This document shows positions 8,372 to 16,485 of a DNA stretch of 50,560 bases, piece after piece. The stretch is from an uncultured Lachnospiraceae bacterium. GTDB taxonomy: Bacteria; Bacillota; Clostridia; Lachnospirales; Lachnospiraceae. Position 1 is the stretch's first letter. Each line of letters begins with the position of its first letter. The translations under genes were made by a program, and so were the position numbers. Under the pieces are notes generated by a model. The model had not been told where the DNA came from and did not search any database. It worked only from the letters and a program-made list of their open reading frames with translations. The DNA lies in assembly GCA_959022495.1 (NCBI GenBank), contig CAUEYX010000022.1:1-50560 (forward strand). The letters run 5' to 3'.

Positions 8372-8653
8372 ATGAGAGAAAAGACCATCGAGCAGAAATT
8401 CAGAAAGGCAGTCCGGGATGCCGGAGGTCTGGCACTAAAGTTCACATCGCCCGGATTTGACGGGGTACCCGACAGGCTGGCACTTCTCCCCGGCGGGAGG
8501 ATGGCGTTTGTGGAGGTCAAGGCTCCGGGAGAAAAACCACGCCCGCTCCAACTGGCAAGGCACCGGATGCTGCGGCGGCTGGGCTTTAAAGTGTATGTGC
8601 TGGATGATGTAAAGCAGATCGGAGGGATGATTGATGAGATACGAGCCACATGA
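8372..8653 (+). CDS. VRR-NUC domain nuclease
   Basis: The 93-residue protein is a stand-alone VRR-NUC domain, the PD-(D/E)XK nuclease type found in FAN1 and many phages. Catalytic positions are visible in FDGVPDRLAL (Asp) and MAFVEVKAPGEKP (Glu and Lys of ExK), followed by the conserved PLQLARHRMLRRLGFKVYVL stretch. Stand-alone members act on branched DNA such as Holliday junctions. It is preceded by TTGGAGG and overlaps the helicase gene by 20 bases. The nuclease-helicase pair is a standard unit in this phage class and probably processes replication or recombination intermediates. Confidence 0.9.
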   Translation: MREKTIEQKFRKAVRDAGGLALKFTSPGFDGVPDRLALLPGGRMAFVEVKAPGEKPRPLQLARHRMLRRLGFKVYVLDDVKQIGGMIDEIRAT

Positions 8654-9998
8654 CTATCAGAAATATGCGATCCAGTATATCGAGACACACCCCATTGCGG
8701 CGGTCCTTTTGGATATGGGACTTGGCAAGACGAGCATCACGCTGACTGCCCTAAACGACCTGCTGTTTGACCGCTTCCTGATCCGCAAGGCTCTCGTAAT
8801 TGCGCCCCTGCGGGTGGCGAGGGATACCTGGCCGGATGAGATCCAGAAGTGGGAGCATCTGAGAAGCCTTAATTATTCTGTGGCGGTGGGAACGGAGGCA
8901 GAGCGTCTGGCAGCCTTGAAACGGCAGGCGGACATTTACATCATCAACCGGGAGAACGTCCAGTGGCTGGTGGAGGAAAGCGGTATCCCCTTTGATTTTG
9001 ACATGGTGGTGGTCGATGAGCTTTCGTCTTTTAAGAACCACCAGTCCAAGCGGTTCAAGGCGCTGATGAAGAAACGTCCGGGCGTGGGGCGCATCGTAGG
9101 GCTTACGGGAACGCCCACCGGAAACGGTCTGATGGATCTGTGGGCGGAGTTTAAGCTGCTTGATATGGGGCAGCGGTTGGGGCGGTTCATCGGGCAGTAC
9201 CGGACAAGGTTCTTCCTGCCGGATAAACGTAACGGGCAGGTGGTGTTTTCCTATAAGCCCCTGCCGGGAGCAGAGCAGGAAATCTACCGTCTGATCTCCG
9301 ATATCACAATCTCCATGAAATCCACCGACCACCTGCAGATGCCGAAACTGGTAAGCTCCGCATACACCGTGTGTCTCTCCGAGGCAGAAATGCAACGGTA
9401 CGTTTCCCTAAAGCAGGAACTGATCCTCCAGCTCCCAGGCGGAGAGATCACAGCCGCCAATGCCGCGGCCCTTTCCGGGAAGCTGTCCCAGATGGCAAAC
9501 GGTGCGGTGTATGCCGACGACCGTGCGGTCATCCCCGTCCACGACCGGAAGCTGGACGCTTTGGAGGACATCATCGAGAGCATGGGTGGGAAACCCCTCC
9601 TGGTAGCCTACTGGTTCCGGCACGACCTGGAACGGATCAGGGAACGGCTCCATAAGCTGAAAATCCCCTTTTCCTGTCTGGATGCCACTGGGAGCATTCA
9701 CAGGTGGAACGCGGGGGAAATCCCGGTGGCGCTGATCCACCCGGCAAGCGCCGGACATGGATTGAACCTGCAAAGCGGCGGCTCCGCTATCGTCTGGTTT
9801 GGGCTGACCTGGTCGCTGGAGCTTTACCAGCAGACCAACGCCCGCCTGTGGAGGCAGGGGCAGAGGGCGGAGACCGTGGTGGTGCAGCACATCATCACAA
9901 AAGGCACCATTGACGAAAGGATGATGAAGGTCCTGTCGGAAAAGGACACCACACAGGCCGCCCTGATCGATGCTGTCAAAGCCGAACTGAACATCTGA
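8634..9998 (+). CDS. SNF2-type DEAD/DEAH helicase
   Basis: The 454-residue product is a superfamily 2 ATPase of SNF2 type. Motif I is LLDMGLGKTSITL (about 27-39), motif II is VVDELSSFKN, motif III is GLTGTPTGNGLMDLW, and the C-terminal RecA-like domain ends with SAGHGLNLQSG and QTNARLWRQGQ (motifs V and VI). These proteins translocate on double-stranded DNA and remodel it rather than strictly unwinding it. GGAGGG lies seven bases before the ATG at 8634 (TTG at 8631 is the alternative). Its start is inside the VRR-NUC gene, so the two are probably translated together. Confidence 0.92.
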   Translation: MRYEPHDYQKYAIQYIETHPIAAVLLDMGLGKTSITLTALNDLLFDRFLIRKALVIAPLRVARDTWPDEIQKWEHLRSLNYSVAVGTEAERLAALKRQADIYIINRENVQWLVEESGIPFDFDMVVVDELSSFKNHQSKRFKALMKKRPGVGRIVGLTGTPTGNGLMDLWAEFKLLDMGQRLGRFIGQYRTRFFLPDKRNGQVVFSYKPLPGAEQEIYRLISDITISMKSTDHLQMPKLVSSAYTVCLSEAEMQRYVSLKQELILQLPGGEITAANAAALSGKLSQMANGAVYADDRAVIPVHDRKLDALEDIIESMGGKPLLVAYWFRHDLERIRERLHKLKIPFSCLDATGSIHRWNAGEIPVALIHPASAGHGLNLQSGGSAIVWFGLTWSLELYQQTNARLWRQGQRAETVVVQHIITKGTIDERMMKVLSEKDTTQAALIDAVKAELNI

Positions 9999-10019
9999 GC
10001 CAACCATAGGAAACGGGAG

Positions 10020-10071
10020 CCAATCAAAGACAATCTGTGAAAATCCGTGTGGACTAAAAAACTTTGATTGG
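10020..10071 (+). promoter_or_regulatory. Inverted repeat abutting the ribosome site of the late regulator
   Basis: CCAATCAAAG (10020-10029) pairs perfectly with CTTTGATTGG (10062-10071). The right arm runs into the GGAGG ribosome site at 10070-10074. Formed in RNA, this stem would restrict access to the ribosome site; in DNA it could be an operator. Either would fit control of the late regulator at 10083. Confidence 0.5.
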
Positions 10072-10082
10072 AGGAACCGGAT

Positions 10083-10544
10083 ATGAGCATTGTTTGGAAG
10101 TATCTTGATAAGCGGTCAGCGGCCGTGGACGCCTTAAAGGATTACAGCAGCATGAAATTCATCATCGACCATACGGATGAGGAGATCAAAAGCGCCTATG
10201 AGAAAATGGGAGGCGTCAGCAGCCCGCAGTTTGACGGGATGTCCCACAGCCACAATCCCCAGGCGGGAGAGGAACGGATCGTGAAGGGCATTGAGGAGAT
10301 CGATGTCTTAAAGGAGCGTTACCGGCAGGCCGTGGAATATATGGCGTGGTTCCTTCCCGCCTGGGAGGAGCTTTCCGGGGATGAGAGGTATGTACTGGAA
10401 ACCTTTTATGGGGAGAGCAACGAGTATGGCAGCAGCGCCGCTGATGAGATTGCGGAATATTTTCAGATTGAGAGGGCGTCCGCATACAGACGAAAGAACA
10501 GGATATTGGAGAAACTGACGGTCCTTTTGTTTGGCAAACCGTGA
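10083..10544 (+). CDS. ArpU/RinA-like late gene transcription regulator
   Basis: The 153-residue product has a charged helical N-terminal two thirds and a C-terminal sigma region-4-like helix-turn-helix (about 104-150: GDERYVLETFYGE, then ADEIAEYFQIERASAYRRKN). This layout and its position just before the packaging genes match ArpU/RinA-type activators of late transcription in phages of Gram-positive bacteria. The ATG at 10083 follows TTGGAGGAACC. It probably acts on the promoter region directly downstream (10544-10588), which has an inverted repeat and an extended -10 box. Function is inferred from family layout and position. Confidence 0.75.
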   Translation: MSIVWKYLDKRSAAVDALKDYSSMKFIIDHTDEEIKSAYEKMGGVSSPQFDGMSHSHNPQAGEERIVKGIEEIDVLKERYRQAVEYMAWFLPAWEELSGDERYVLETFYGESNEYGSSAADEIAEYFQIERASAYRRKNRILEKLTVLLFGKP

Positions 10545-10588
10545 TGTCCACTTTCTGAGATGAAGTTTCCGTTTGGACATGGTATGAT
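10544..10588 (+). promoter_or_regulatory. Candidate late promoter with operator
   Basis: ATGTCCA (10544-10550) and TGGACAT (10574-10580) form an inverted repeat directly upstream of an extended -10 box, TGGTATGAT (10580-10588). No good -35 box sits at 17 bases, as expected for an activator-dependent promoter. It lies between the ArpU/RinA-like gene and the HNH-terminase genes, the usual position of the late promoter. Confidence 0.55.
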
Positions 10589-10674
10589 GGTAACATCGAA
10601 AACTGCATAGAGACTGATTGCCTCATGGGAGAAATCCTGTGGGGCTTTCTTTATGCCCGGAGGGAGGTGGAATG

Positions 10675-11034
10675 GTGCCAAGAAAACCAAAGAGGCCGTG
10701 TTCCTTCCCCGGCTGTCCCAACCTTACGGAGGGACGGTTCTGTGAGGAACACCAGAGAATGGAGAACCGCCGCTACGAGAAGTACGACCGGGACCCGGCT
10801 GTACGCCGTAGGTACGGCAGGGCGTGGAAACGAATCCGCGACCGCTATGCGTCAAGGCATCCCTTCTGTGAAGAGTGCCAAAGGAAAGGACGGCTGTGCC
10901 CCGTGGAAGAGGTGCATCACAAGGTGCCTTTATCTGAGGGCGGCACTCATGAAGTGAGCAACCTGGTTTCCCTTTGCAAAGAGTGTCATGCGAGAATCCA
11001 TGCGGAGCGTGGCGACAGATGGCATAACCGCTGA
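10675..11034 (+). CDS. Phage HNH endonuclease of the packaging module
   Basis: The 119-residue protein has an N-terminal zinc motif (PCSFPGCPNLTEGRFCEEH) and an HNH core: CEECQRKGR, VEEVHHKVPLSEGGTH, then NLVSLCKECHARIH, with paired cysteines binding structural zinc. HNH proteins adjacent to terminase genes in cos-type phages (such as HK97 gp74) assist genome cleavage at cos. The GTG at 10675 is seven bases after GGAGG; the in-frame ATG three bases upstream is equally possible. The following 190 bases before terS may contain cos. Confidence 0.88.
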   Translation: MPRKPKRPCSFPGCPNLTEGRFCEEHQRMENRRYEKYDRDPAVRRRYGRAWKRIRDRYASRHPFCEECQRKGRLCPVEEVHHKVPLSEGGTHEVSNLVSLCKECHARIHAERGDRWHNR

Positions 11035-11039
11035 CCGGA

Positions 11040-11100
11040 GGGGCGGTCAAAATCTCCGGGACCAATATGGCGGGCAACGGGCGCGGGGTGCTGCGTGTAA
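11040..11100. other. Candidate cos region
   Basis: The 194-base gap between the HNH gene and terS starts with a GC-rich stretch (GGTCAAAATCTCCGGGACC at about 11044-11062, then GGGCGCGGGGTGCTGCG) that resembles the interval where cos lies in HNH-terminase phages. No cohesive-end cut position can be read from sequence alone. The rest of the gap (11100-11228) shows no gene. Confidence 0.3.
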
Positions 11101-11228
11101 AAACCGGAAATCAAACGGGGGATTAACCCCTGCGGAAAAATCAAAGAAATCAAGTGTTTTCTTAGGCTGCGCCATTTTGCGGACGCGGCATTTTTTCAAA
11201 GGAAATCAAAGGAACGGGGGTGATGGAA

Positions 11229-11762
11229 ATGGCGAAGGACGGAACGAACCGGGGCGGCGCAAGGCCGGGGGCAGGGAGAAAACCAAAAGCCCTGACCGAG
11301 AAGATCAGTGAAGGGAAAACGGCGGCGGTCTTAATGGAACCTGCCTCGCTGGAAGGCGCGGAGGTGCCGCCCGTAAAGGATTTCCTGAAATCCCCGCAGA
11401 AAAGCGGCCGGGAGCTGGTGGCGGAGGAAGTTTTTAATGAAACCTTCGTGTGGCTCAAGGCCAGGGGCTGCGAAAAGCTGGTCACGGTACAGATGGTGGA
11501 GCAGTATGCCATGAGCGTATCCCGGTGGATACAGTGTGAGGAGATCGTATCCTCCACGGGCTTTCTGGCAAAGCACCCCACCACAGGAGCGGCGATTGCC
11601 TCCCCCTATGTATCCATGAGCCAGTCCTACATGAAACAGACCAACTATTGCTGGATGCAGATTTACCAGATCGTCAAGGAGAACTGTTCGGTGGAGTTTA
11701 CCGGGAACACGCCCCAGGATGACGTGATGGAACGGCTGCTCCGGGCAAGGAAAGGAAGCTGA
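11229..11762 (+). CDS. terS: Terminase small subunit, P27 family
   Basis: The 177-residue protein starts with the typical P27-family basic Gly/Arg motif (MAKDGTNRGGARPGAGRKPK), which contacts DNA, followed by a helical oligomerisation region (about 65-170). The small subunit recognises the packaging site and recruits the large subunit to the portal. Start 11229 is chosen because the motif begins there and a G-rich ribosome site (AACGGGGG) lies seven bases upstream; ATG 11223 is the alternative. Its partner terL lies 8.5 kb downstream instead of next door, because an accessory island occupies the gap. Confidence 0.88.
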   Translation: MAKDGTNRGGARPGAGRKPKALTEKISEGKTAAVLMEPASLEGAEVPPVKDFLKSPQKSGRELVAEEVFNETFVWLKARGCEKLVTVQMVEQYAMSVSRWIQCEEIVSSTGFLAKHPTTGAAIASPYVSMSQSYMKQTNYCWMQIYQIVKENCSVEFTGNTPQDDVMERLLRARKGS

Positions 11763-11763
11763 G

Positions 11764-11922
11764 ATGAAAACAGAGCTGACAGAATTTTTAAATACACTGA
11801 AAACCAATAAGCACAGCCTGACGGAGCAGCAGTACCGCACCATCCGGGGGCAGGCACTAAAGGGAAATGTGATAGATGCACGGAAAGGGCTTCAGAGAGT
11901 TTTGAAACGGAGGAATGGCTGA
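11764..11922 (+). CDS. Short conserved-type phage protein of 52 residues
   Basis: The protein begins MKTELTEFLNTLKTNKHSLT and ends in a basic tail (KGLQRVLKRRNG). It starts one base after the terS stop and its own stop TGA overlaps the ATG of the methyltransferase gene, so it is embedded in a tightly coupled operon, which supports it being a real gene despite its size. It has no catalytic motif. A role as a small adaptor to the terminase or methyltransferase is possible but unproven. Confidence 0.7.
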   Translation: MKTELTEFLNTLKTNKHSLTEQQYRTIRGQALKGNVIDARKGLQRVLKRRNG

Positions 11923-13172
11923 TGGGTAAAACGACAACAGAAATGCAGCTTGTCCCGGAGGAGAAGCTGATCCCCTATATCAACAATGCCCGGACACACT
12001 CCCCGGAGCAGCTTACGAAACTGCGCTCCTCTTTGCGTGAGTTCGGGTTTATCAATCCTGTCATCATCGACCGTGAGTATAACATCATAGCCGGACACGG
12101 CAGAGTGCTGGCGGCAAAAGAAGAACATATCGCAGAAGTGCCGTGTGTATTTGTGGACTATCTGACGGAGGCACAGAAGAAAGCATACATCCTGGCGGAC
12201 AACCGGATGGCGCTGGATGCCGGATGGGATGAGGAGCTGCTTCGCATCGAGATTGAAACCCTGCAGGGGGCGGACTTTGATGTGTCCCTGACCGGGTTTG
12301 GCGAGGATGAGATCGCAGATCTGTTTGCCGAGGAGGAGCAGAGCGCGAAGGATGACGATTTCGACCTGACGGCGGCTTTGGAGAAAGCATCCTTTGTGGA
12401 GCGTGGGGACATTTGGACGGTGGGCAGGCACAGGCTGATGTGCGGGGACGCCACCAGCGCGGCGGATGTGGCGGCGCTCATGGACGGGAAGAAAGCGAAC
12501 CTCGTCGTGACGGACCCGCCTTACGGGGTATCCTTCAAAAGCTCCGATGGGCTGACGATCCAGAACGACAGCATGAAAAATGATGAGTTTTACACTTTTC
12601 TGTACAACTCGTTTAAAAATATGGCGGAGCAACTGGAAAGCGGTGGCTCCGCTTATGTGTTCCATGCCGATACGGAGGGCTTGAATTTTAGAAAGGCGTT
12701 CCTTGACGCCGGATTCCACTTGGCAGGGGTGTGCATCTGGGTAAAGAACAGCCTTGTGCTTGGCCGTAGTGATTACCAGTGGCAGCATGAACCTGTCCTT
12801 TTTGGCTGGAAGAAGGGCGGCAAGCACTCCTGGTATTCCGACCGCAGGCAGACCACCATCTGGAACTACGACAAGCCGAAGCGGAACAAGAACCATCCTA
12901 CCTCCAAGCCCCTGGATTTGCTGGGCTATCCCATCTGCAATTCTTCCCAGGAGAATGCTATCGTCCTGGACACCTTCGGAGGCAGCGGCTCCACGCTGAT
13001 GGCCTGCGAGCAGTTGAAACGCATCTGCTGCATGATGGAGCTGGATGAAAAGTATGCCTCCGTCATTCTCCGCAGATATGTGGAAGATACCGGGGATGCG
13101 GAAAATGTATATGTGATGCGGAACGGGGAGCAGATTCCTTACTCCAAACTGGCAAAGGAGGTGGAGAGATAG
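11922..13172 (+). CDS. DNA methyltransferase with ParB-like N-terminal domain (N4/N6 type)
   Basis: The 416-residue product begins with a ParB/sulfiredoxin-like domain (about 8-110: LIPYINNARTHSPEQLTKL, AGHGRVLAAK, ADNRMAL) fused to an amino-methyltransferase. The catalytic DPPY motif is near residue 200 (VTDPPYGVSF) and the AdoMet-binding FGGSGST near 353; this order is that of beta-class N4-cytosine/N6-adenine methyltransferases. Phage enzymes of this kind methylate progeny DNA against host restriction. No cognate restriction enzyme gene is nearby. The start overlaps the previous stop, and the end overlaps the GTG of the cytosine-5 methyltransferase gene. Confidence 0.92.
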   Translation: MGKTTTEMQLVPEEKLIPYINNARTHSPEQLTKLRSSLREFGFINPVIIDREYNIIAGHGRVLAAKEEHIAEVPCVFVDYLTEAQKKAYILADNRMALDAGWDEELLRIEIETLQGADFDVSLTGFGEDEIADLFAEEEQSAKDDDFDLTAALEKASFVERGDIWTVGRHRLMCGDATSAADVAALMDGKKANLVVTDPPYGVSFKSSDGLTIQNDSMKNDEFYTFLYNSFKNMAEQLESGGSAYVFHADTEGLNFRKAFLDAGFHLAGVCIWVKNSLVLGRSDYQWQHEPVLFGWKKGGKHSWYSDRRQTTIWNYDKPKRNKNHPTSKPLDLLGYPICNSSQENAIVLDTFGGSGSTLMACEQLKRICCMMELDEKYASVILRRYVEDTGDAENVYVMRNGEQIPYSKLAKEVER

Positions 13173-15298
13173 TGGATGCTCTATATATCCATAGAAGGGA
13201 CTCCGGCATCGGCGGCGGAGATACACCGACCATGCGGAAACTGACCCTCGGCAGCCTGTTTGACGGCTCCGGGGGTTTTCCTCTGGGCGGCCTGCTTGCG
13301 GGGATCACCCCGGTGTGGGCATCGGAGATCGAGCCCTTCCCTATCCGGGTGACCACAAAGCGCCTGCCGCAGATGCGGCACCTGGGCGATATCTCCACGG
13401 TTCATGGAGACCGGGTGGAGCCGGTGGACATCATTACCTTCGGCTCGCCCTGTACGGATATGTCGGTGGCGGGCAAGCGGGCGGGGCTGGACGGGAGCCA
13501 GTCCTGCCTTTTCTACGAAGCGGTGCGTATTGTGAAAGAAATGAGGTGTGCAACAGATGGAAATTATCCAAGATTTATCGTGTGGGAGAACGTGCCGGGA
13601 GCCTTCTCCTCAAACAAAGGGGAGGATTTCAAGGCAGTCCTCGAAGCGGTCTGCTCCATCAAAGGGAAAGGTGTTTCTGTTCCTGGACCTCCAAAGGGAA
13701 AATGGAGCAGCGCCGGAGAGATCGTGGCAGACGGATTTTCCCTGGCATGGCGGGTGCTTGACGCCCAATTTTGGGGAGTCCCCCAGCGAAGAAAACGTAT
13801 CTACCTTGTCGCAGATTTTGCAGGTTGGAGTGCCGGAAAAATACTATTTGAGTCCGAAGGCCTGTCAGGGTATTCTGCGGAGGGCTTCCGTGCGTGGCAA
13901 GGAGCTTCCGGAGGTGCTGCGGATTGCCCTGGAGCAGCAGGCGGCGTCTGCTTAAACGACCAGGGCGGCAGCCGCATGGCTGTGACGGAGGAGGTTTCCG
14001 CAACCCTGCGGGCGCAGGAGCATGGGCATCCGCCCTGCGTATTGGAGGCGGCGGGTTTCTGTACGGAGCATTCCGCAAAGGCGCACGGGATCGGCTATGA
14101 GGAAGAGATCTCCCCTACCCTGCGGATCGGCACGGTCCCGGCGGCGGTGGCGATGTTTGAGAACCACTCCCAGGACACCAGATACACCGGCCCCATTGAG
14201 ACAGCCCCAACGATCAATGCCACCTACGGCATGGGTGGGAATAACCAGCCTTTTGTGGTGGAAACGCCCAAGACGCTGAAGATCCGTTCCGGCTGCGAGG
14301 GCGGCGGCAAAGGTACGCTGATCCAGGAGGATAAATCCGCAACGCTCTCCTGTAACAATGACCAGGCTGTGTTCGTGCCGTTCTGCAAAGGGTACCGGGG
14401 TCACTTCAAAGGGGACACACCTACCTGGAAGGACGGAGAGGTGGCGAACACTCTGAATACCTTTGACGTCGGGGAAAGCCGCTGCAATGAATTGGTGGTG
14501 CAGGCTTACGGCATCTGCTCCAAAGACAGCAATGCCATGAAGTCTGATAATCCACACAGCGGTTTTTATGAAGCGGACACCTCCCGGACGCTGGACGGTA
14601 ACGGCGGAAACCCCTCCTGCAACCAGGGCGGCATTGCCGTGGTCGCGGTGCAGGGTTCCATGATTGGCAGGGATGACCGGAACGGTCCCCAGGGAAGCGG
14701 TGTCAATGAGTATGTGTGTTTCAGCCTGACTGGAGCAGACCGTCACGCTGTCGCTTATCCTACCTACTGCACGAGTAAAAATTCCCATTTCACACGGGCG
14801 GAAAAAGAGCTTGCAAATACGCTGGTGGCTACGGATTATAAAGACCCGCCTGTCATCAACGATATGAAAACCGCATCTGGCAAAGAAGTATTCGGCACAC
14901 TTTCTGCAAGCATGGGTTCCAAGCAGTGGCTCGGTAATCAGGAGGCATTCAGCGGGGATTATCATATCGTGGAGCCGGAATACATCATCCGCAGGCTGAC
15001 TCCTACTGAATGTGCAAGGCTGCAGGGATTCCCCGACTGGTGGTGCAGCGGTCTGGAAACGGCGGAGCCGACCGCTGAGGATATTGCTTTCTGGCGGGAG
15101 GTGTTTGAAACGCACCGGAAGGTCACGGGAACTTCCTCAAAGGCAAAAACAGATAAGCAGATCATCAAATGGCTGAAAGACCCGCATTCCGATAGTGCAG
15201 AGTACAAGATGTGGGGCAATGGCGTGGCGCTTCCGAATGTTTATTTTGTCCTCTCGGGCATTGTGTATTACTCACAATTTCCGGACTTTTTATTGTGA
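13172..15298 (+). CDS. DNA cytosine-5 methyltransferase with long repetitive insert
   Basis: The 708-residue product has the C5-methyltransferase motifs: motif I SLFDGSGGFPLGG (about 28-40), motif IV GSPCTDMS with catalytic Cys near 93, motif VI WENVPGAF, motif VIII VPQRRKRIYLV (about 202-212), and the C-terminal ECARLQGFPD and WGNGVALP (motifs IX and X). Between VIII and IX is an unusually long region of about 380 residues made of recurring short units of the form [DE]-x-[SAT]-x-TL. This region should hold target recognition. Start GTG 13172 is translation-coupled to the upstream gene; ATG 13232 is the alternative and matches typical family N-termini. Confidence 0.9.
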   Translation: MDALYIHRRDSGIGGGDTPTMRKLTLGSLFDGSGGFPLGGLLAGITPVWASEIEPFPIRVTTKRLPQMRHLGDISTVHGDRVEPVDIITFGSPCTDMSVAGKRAGLDGSQSCLFYEAVRIVKEMRCATDGNYPRFIVWENVPGAFSSNKGEDFKAVLEAVCSIKGKGVSVPGPPKGKWSSAGEIVADGFSLAWRVLDAQFWGVPQRRKRIYLVADFAGWSAGKILFESEGLSGYSAEGFRAWQGASGGAADCPGAAGGVCLNDQGGSRMAVTEEVSATLRAQEHGHPPCVLEAAGFCTEHSAKAHGIGYEEEISPTLRIGTVPAAVAMFENHSQDTRYTGPIETAPTINATYGMGGNNQPFVVETPKTLKIRSGCEGGGKGTLIQEDKSATLSCNNDQAVFVPFCKGYRGHFKGDTPTWKDGEVANTLNTFDVGESRCNELVVQAYGICSKDSNAMKSDNPHSGFYEADTSRTLDGNGGNPSCNQGGIAVVAVQGSMIGRDDRNGPQGSGVNEYVCFSLTGADRHAVAYPTYCTSKNSHFTRAEKELANTLVATDYKDPPVINDMKTASGKEVFGTLSASMGSKQWLGNQEAFSGDYHIVEPEYIIRRLTPTECARLQGFPDWWCSGLETAEPTAEDIAFWREVFETHRKVTGTSSKAKTDKQIIKWLKDPHSDSAEYKMWGNGVALPNVYFVLSGIVYYSQFPDFLL

Positions 15299-15312
15299 GG
15301 TATTCTACAGCG

Positions 15313-15375
15313 GATTTACTTGCTATTTCTGCTGCTTTGAGTGATTAATGTAGTACCGAAAAACAAAGGAGGTAC
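15313..15375 (+). promoter_or_regulatory. Diverged copy of the repeated promoter module
   Basis: TTACTTGCTATTTCT (15315-15329), then AGTACCGAAAA and an AAAGGAGG ribosome site, follow the same order as the better-conserved modules at 16.8, 18.7 and 19.6 kb. It probably drives the gene at 15381. The inverted repeat seen in the other copies is not evident here. Confidence 0.4.
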
Positions 15376-15380
15376 GCAAC

Positions 15381-16106
15381 ATGAGAATTGAATTTCACAG
15401 AACAGGTGCAGAACGGAAAGCGCTGGTAACGGCCATCGGAGAGATTCTGGAGGTTAAACCGAAATACAAGGGAATGCCGAGTGCAGCTTATGAGATTGAT
15501 TATTTCATGGTGACTAAAGACGGCGCATTGGAGTTTGACGACAGAGCCGACAGCGAGGAGGTTGAAAACCTGTTGGAGCGTCTTGCCGGCAGAGGGTTTG
15601 CCGCAGGAACGGCAGAAACGGCGCAGGCTTGGCTTGAAGCAGGAAACGGGGAATTATTCGAAGGAAGTGGAAACGAGCCGCAGGAGGCAGACGTGGCGCT
15701 TATGGTGGAACTTCCGAGGGAGAGCTTCACGGATTCCGCATTGGAAAACCTGCAAAAGCTGGTGGATTCCAAAGCAGCCCTTATGAAAAAGGCGCTGGCG
15801 GTGGATGCCCTTCCGATTGAAGTGACAGAGGAGCGGGTTTCCTTCCCCTGGTTTTCAGAGGCAGATGGTGAATCTGCAAAAGCCTACAGCCATTTCATAA
15901 CAGCATTGTGTGACATGGCAAGGAATCAGAAGCGGATCACAGCAACGGAAAAGGCGGTCGATAATGAGAAATACGCATTCCGGTGCTTTCTCCTGCGGCT
16001 CGGCTTCATCGGAGTGGAGTACAAGACTGAACGGAAGATTCTGCTGAAGAACCTCACGGGTTCATCCGCTTTCAAGGGAGGTGCCAAGCATGAGATTTCC
16101 AAGTAG
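15381..16106 (+). CDS. Unknown phage protein sharing a C-terminal module with the amidoligase
   Basis: The 241-residue product begins MRIEFHRTGAERKALVTAIG and is acidic in the middle. I recognise no enzyme domain; related phage proteins are sometimes called virulence-related without evidence. Its last 45 residues (CFLLRLGFIGVEYKTERKIL) closely match the end of the amidoligase at 16890 (TWLLRLGFIGDEFKTAREIL), so a small C-terminal module has been shared between two otherwise different proteins. GGAGG precedes the ATG. The 3' end overlaps the next gene by 17 bases. Confidence 0.75.
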   Translation: MRIEFHRTGAERKALVTAIGEILEVKPKYKGMPSAAYEIDYFMVTKDGALEFDDRADSEEVENLLERLAGRGFAAGTAETAQAWLEAGNGELFEGSGNEPQEADVALMVELPRESFTDSALENLQKLVDSKAALMKKALAVDALPIEVTEERVSFPWFSEADGESAKAYSHFITALCDMARNQKRITATEKAVDNEKYAFRCFLLRLGFIGVEYKTERKILLKNLTGSSAFKGGAKHEISK

Positions 16107-16485
16107 AGAGATTGTAGAGCGTGTCCGCAGGGAGTACCCTGCAGGCACACGGGTGGAACTGGTGCGGATGGATGATGCGCAGGCTCCTCCGGCCGGAACG
16201 CTCGGAACAGTCATCGGCGTGGATGATACCGCATCGCTCCTGATGCGGTGGGATAATGGTTCCCACCTGAACGTGGTCTATGGGGAGGATGTGGTGCGGA
16301 AAATCCCTGTAGTCAGGACGGTCTGTTATGGAAAGACAGACGAGTGGTACAGCCGGGAGGAAGCGGAGCAGTTTTTCCTACGGGCGATGGTCATGTCCGA
16401 GGGCAGTGAACAGGCCCGGTACACGAAGATTTATACGGAACTGAAAATGGGCAAAGAGCTCTGCACGGATGGGGAGGAATGGTAA
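16090..16485 (+). CDS. DUF4314 domain protein
   Basis: The 131-residue product has an N-terminal DUF4314 domain (about 1-75), a small SH3-like beta domain with YPAGTRVELVRMDDAQAPP, GTLGTVIGVDDTASLLMRWD and LNVVYGEDVV. The remaining helical part is uncharacterised. DUF4314 is frequent in clostridial phages and conjugative elements and its role is unknown; an SH3-like fold suggests binding to protein or nucleic acid. GGGAGGTG lies eight bases before the ATG at 16090; the GTG at 16081 is less likely because it overlaps that site. The gene is coupled to its neighbours on both sides. Confidence 0.8.
   Translation: MRFPSREIVERVRREYPAGTRVELVRMDDAQAPPAGTLGTVIGVDDTASLLMRWDNGSHLNVVYGEDVVRKIPVVRTVCYGKTDEWYSREEAEQFFLRAMVMSEGSEQARYTKIYTELKMGKELCTDGEEW

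Noticed and set aside
11922..13172. Partition protein ParB
   Set aside because: The ParB-like domain is fused to a methyltransferase with DPPY and FGGSGST motifs; the family is DNA methyltransferase, not plasmid partition.
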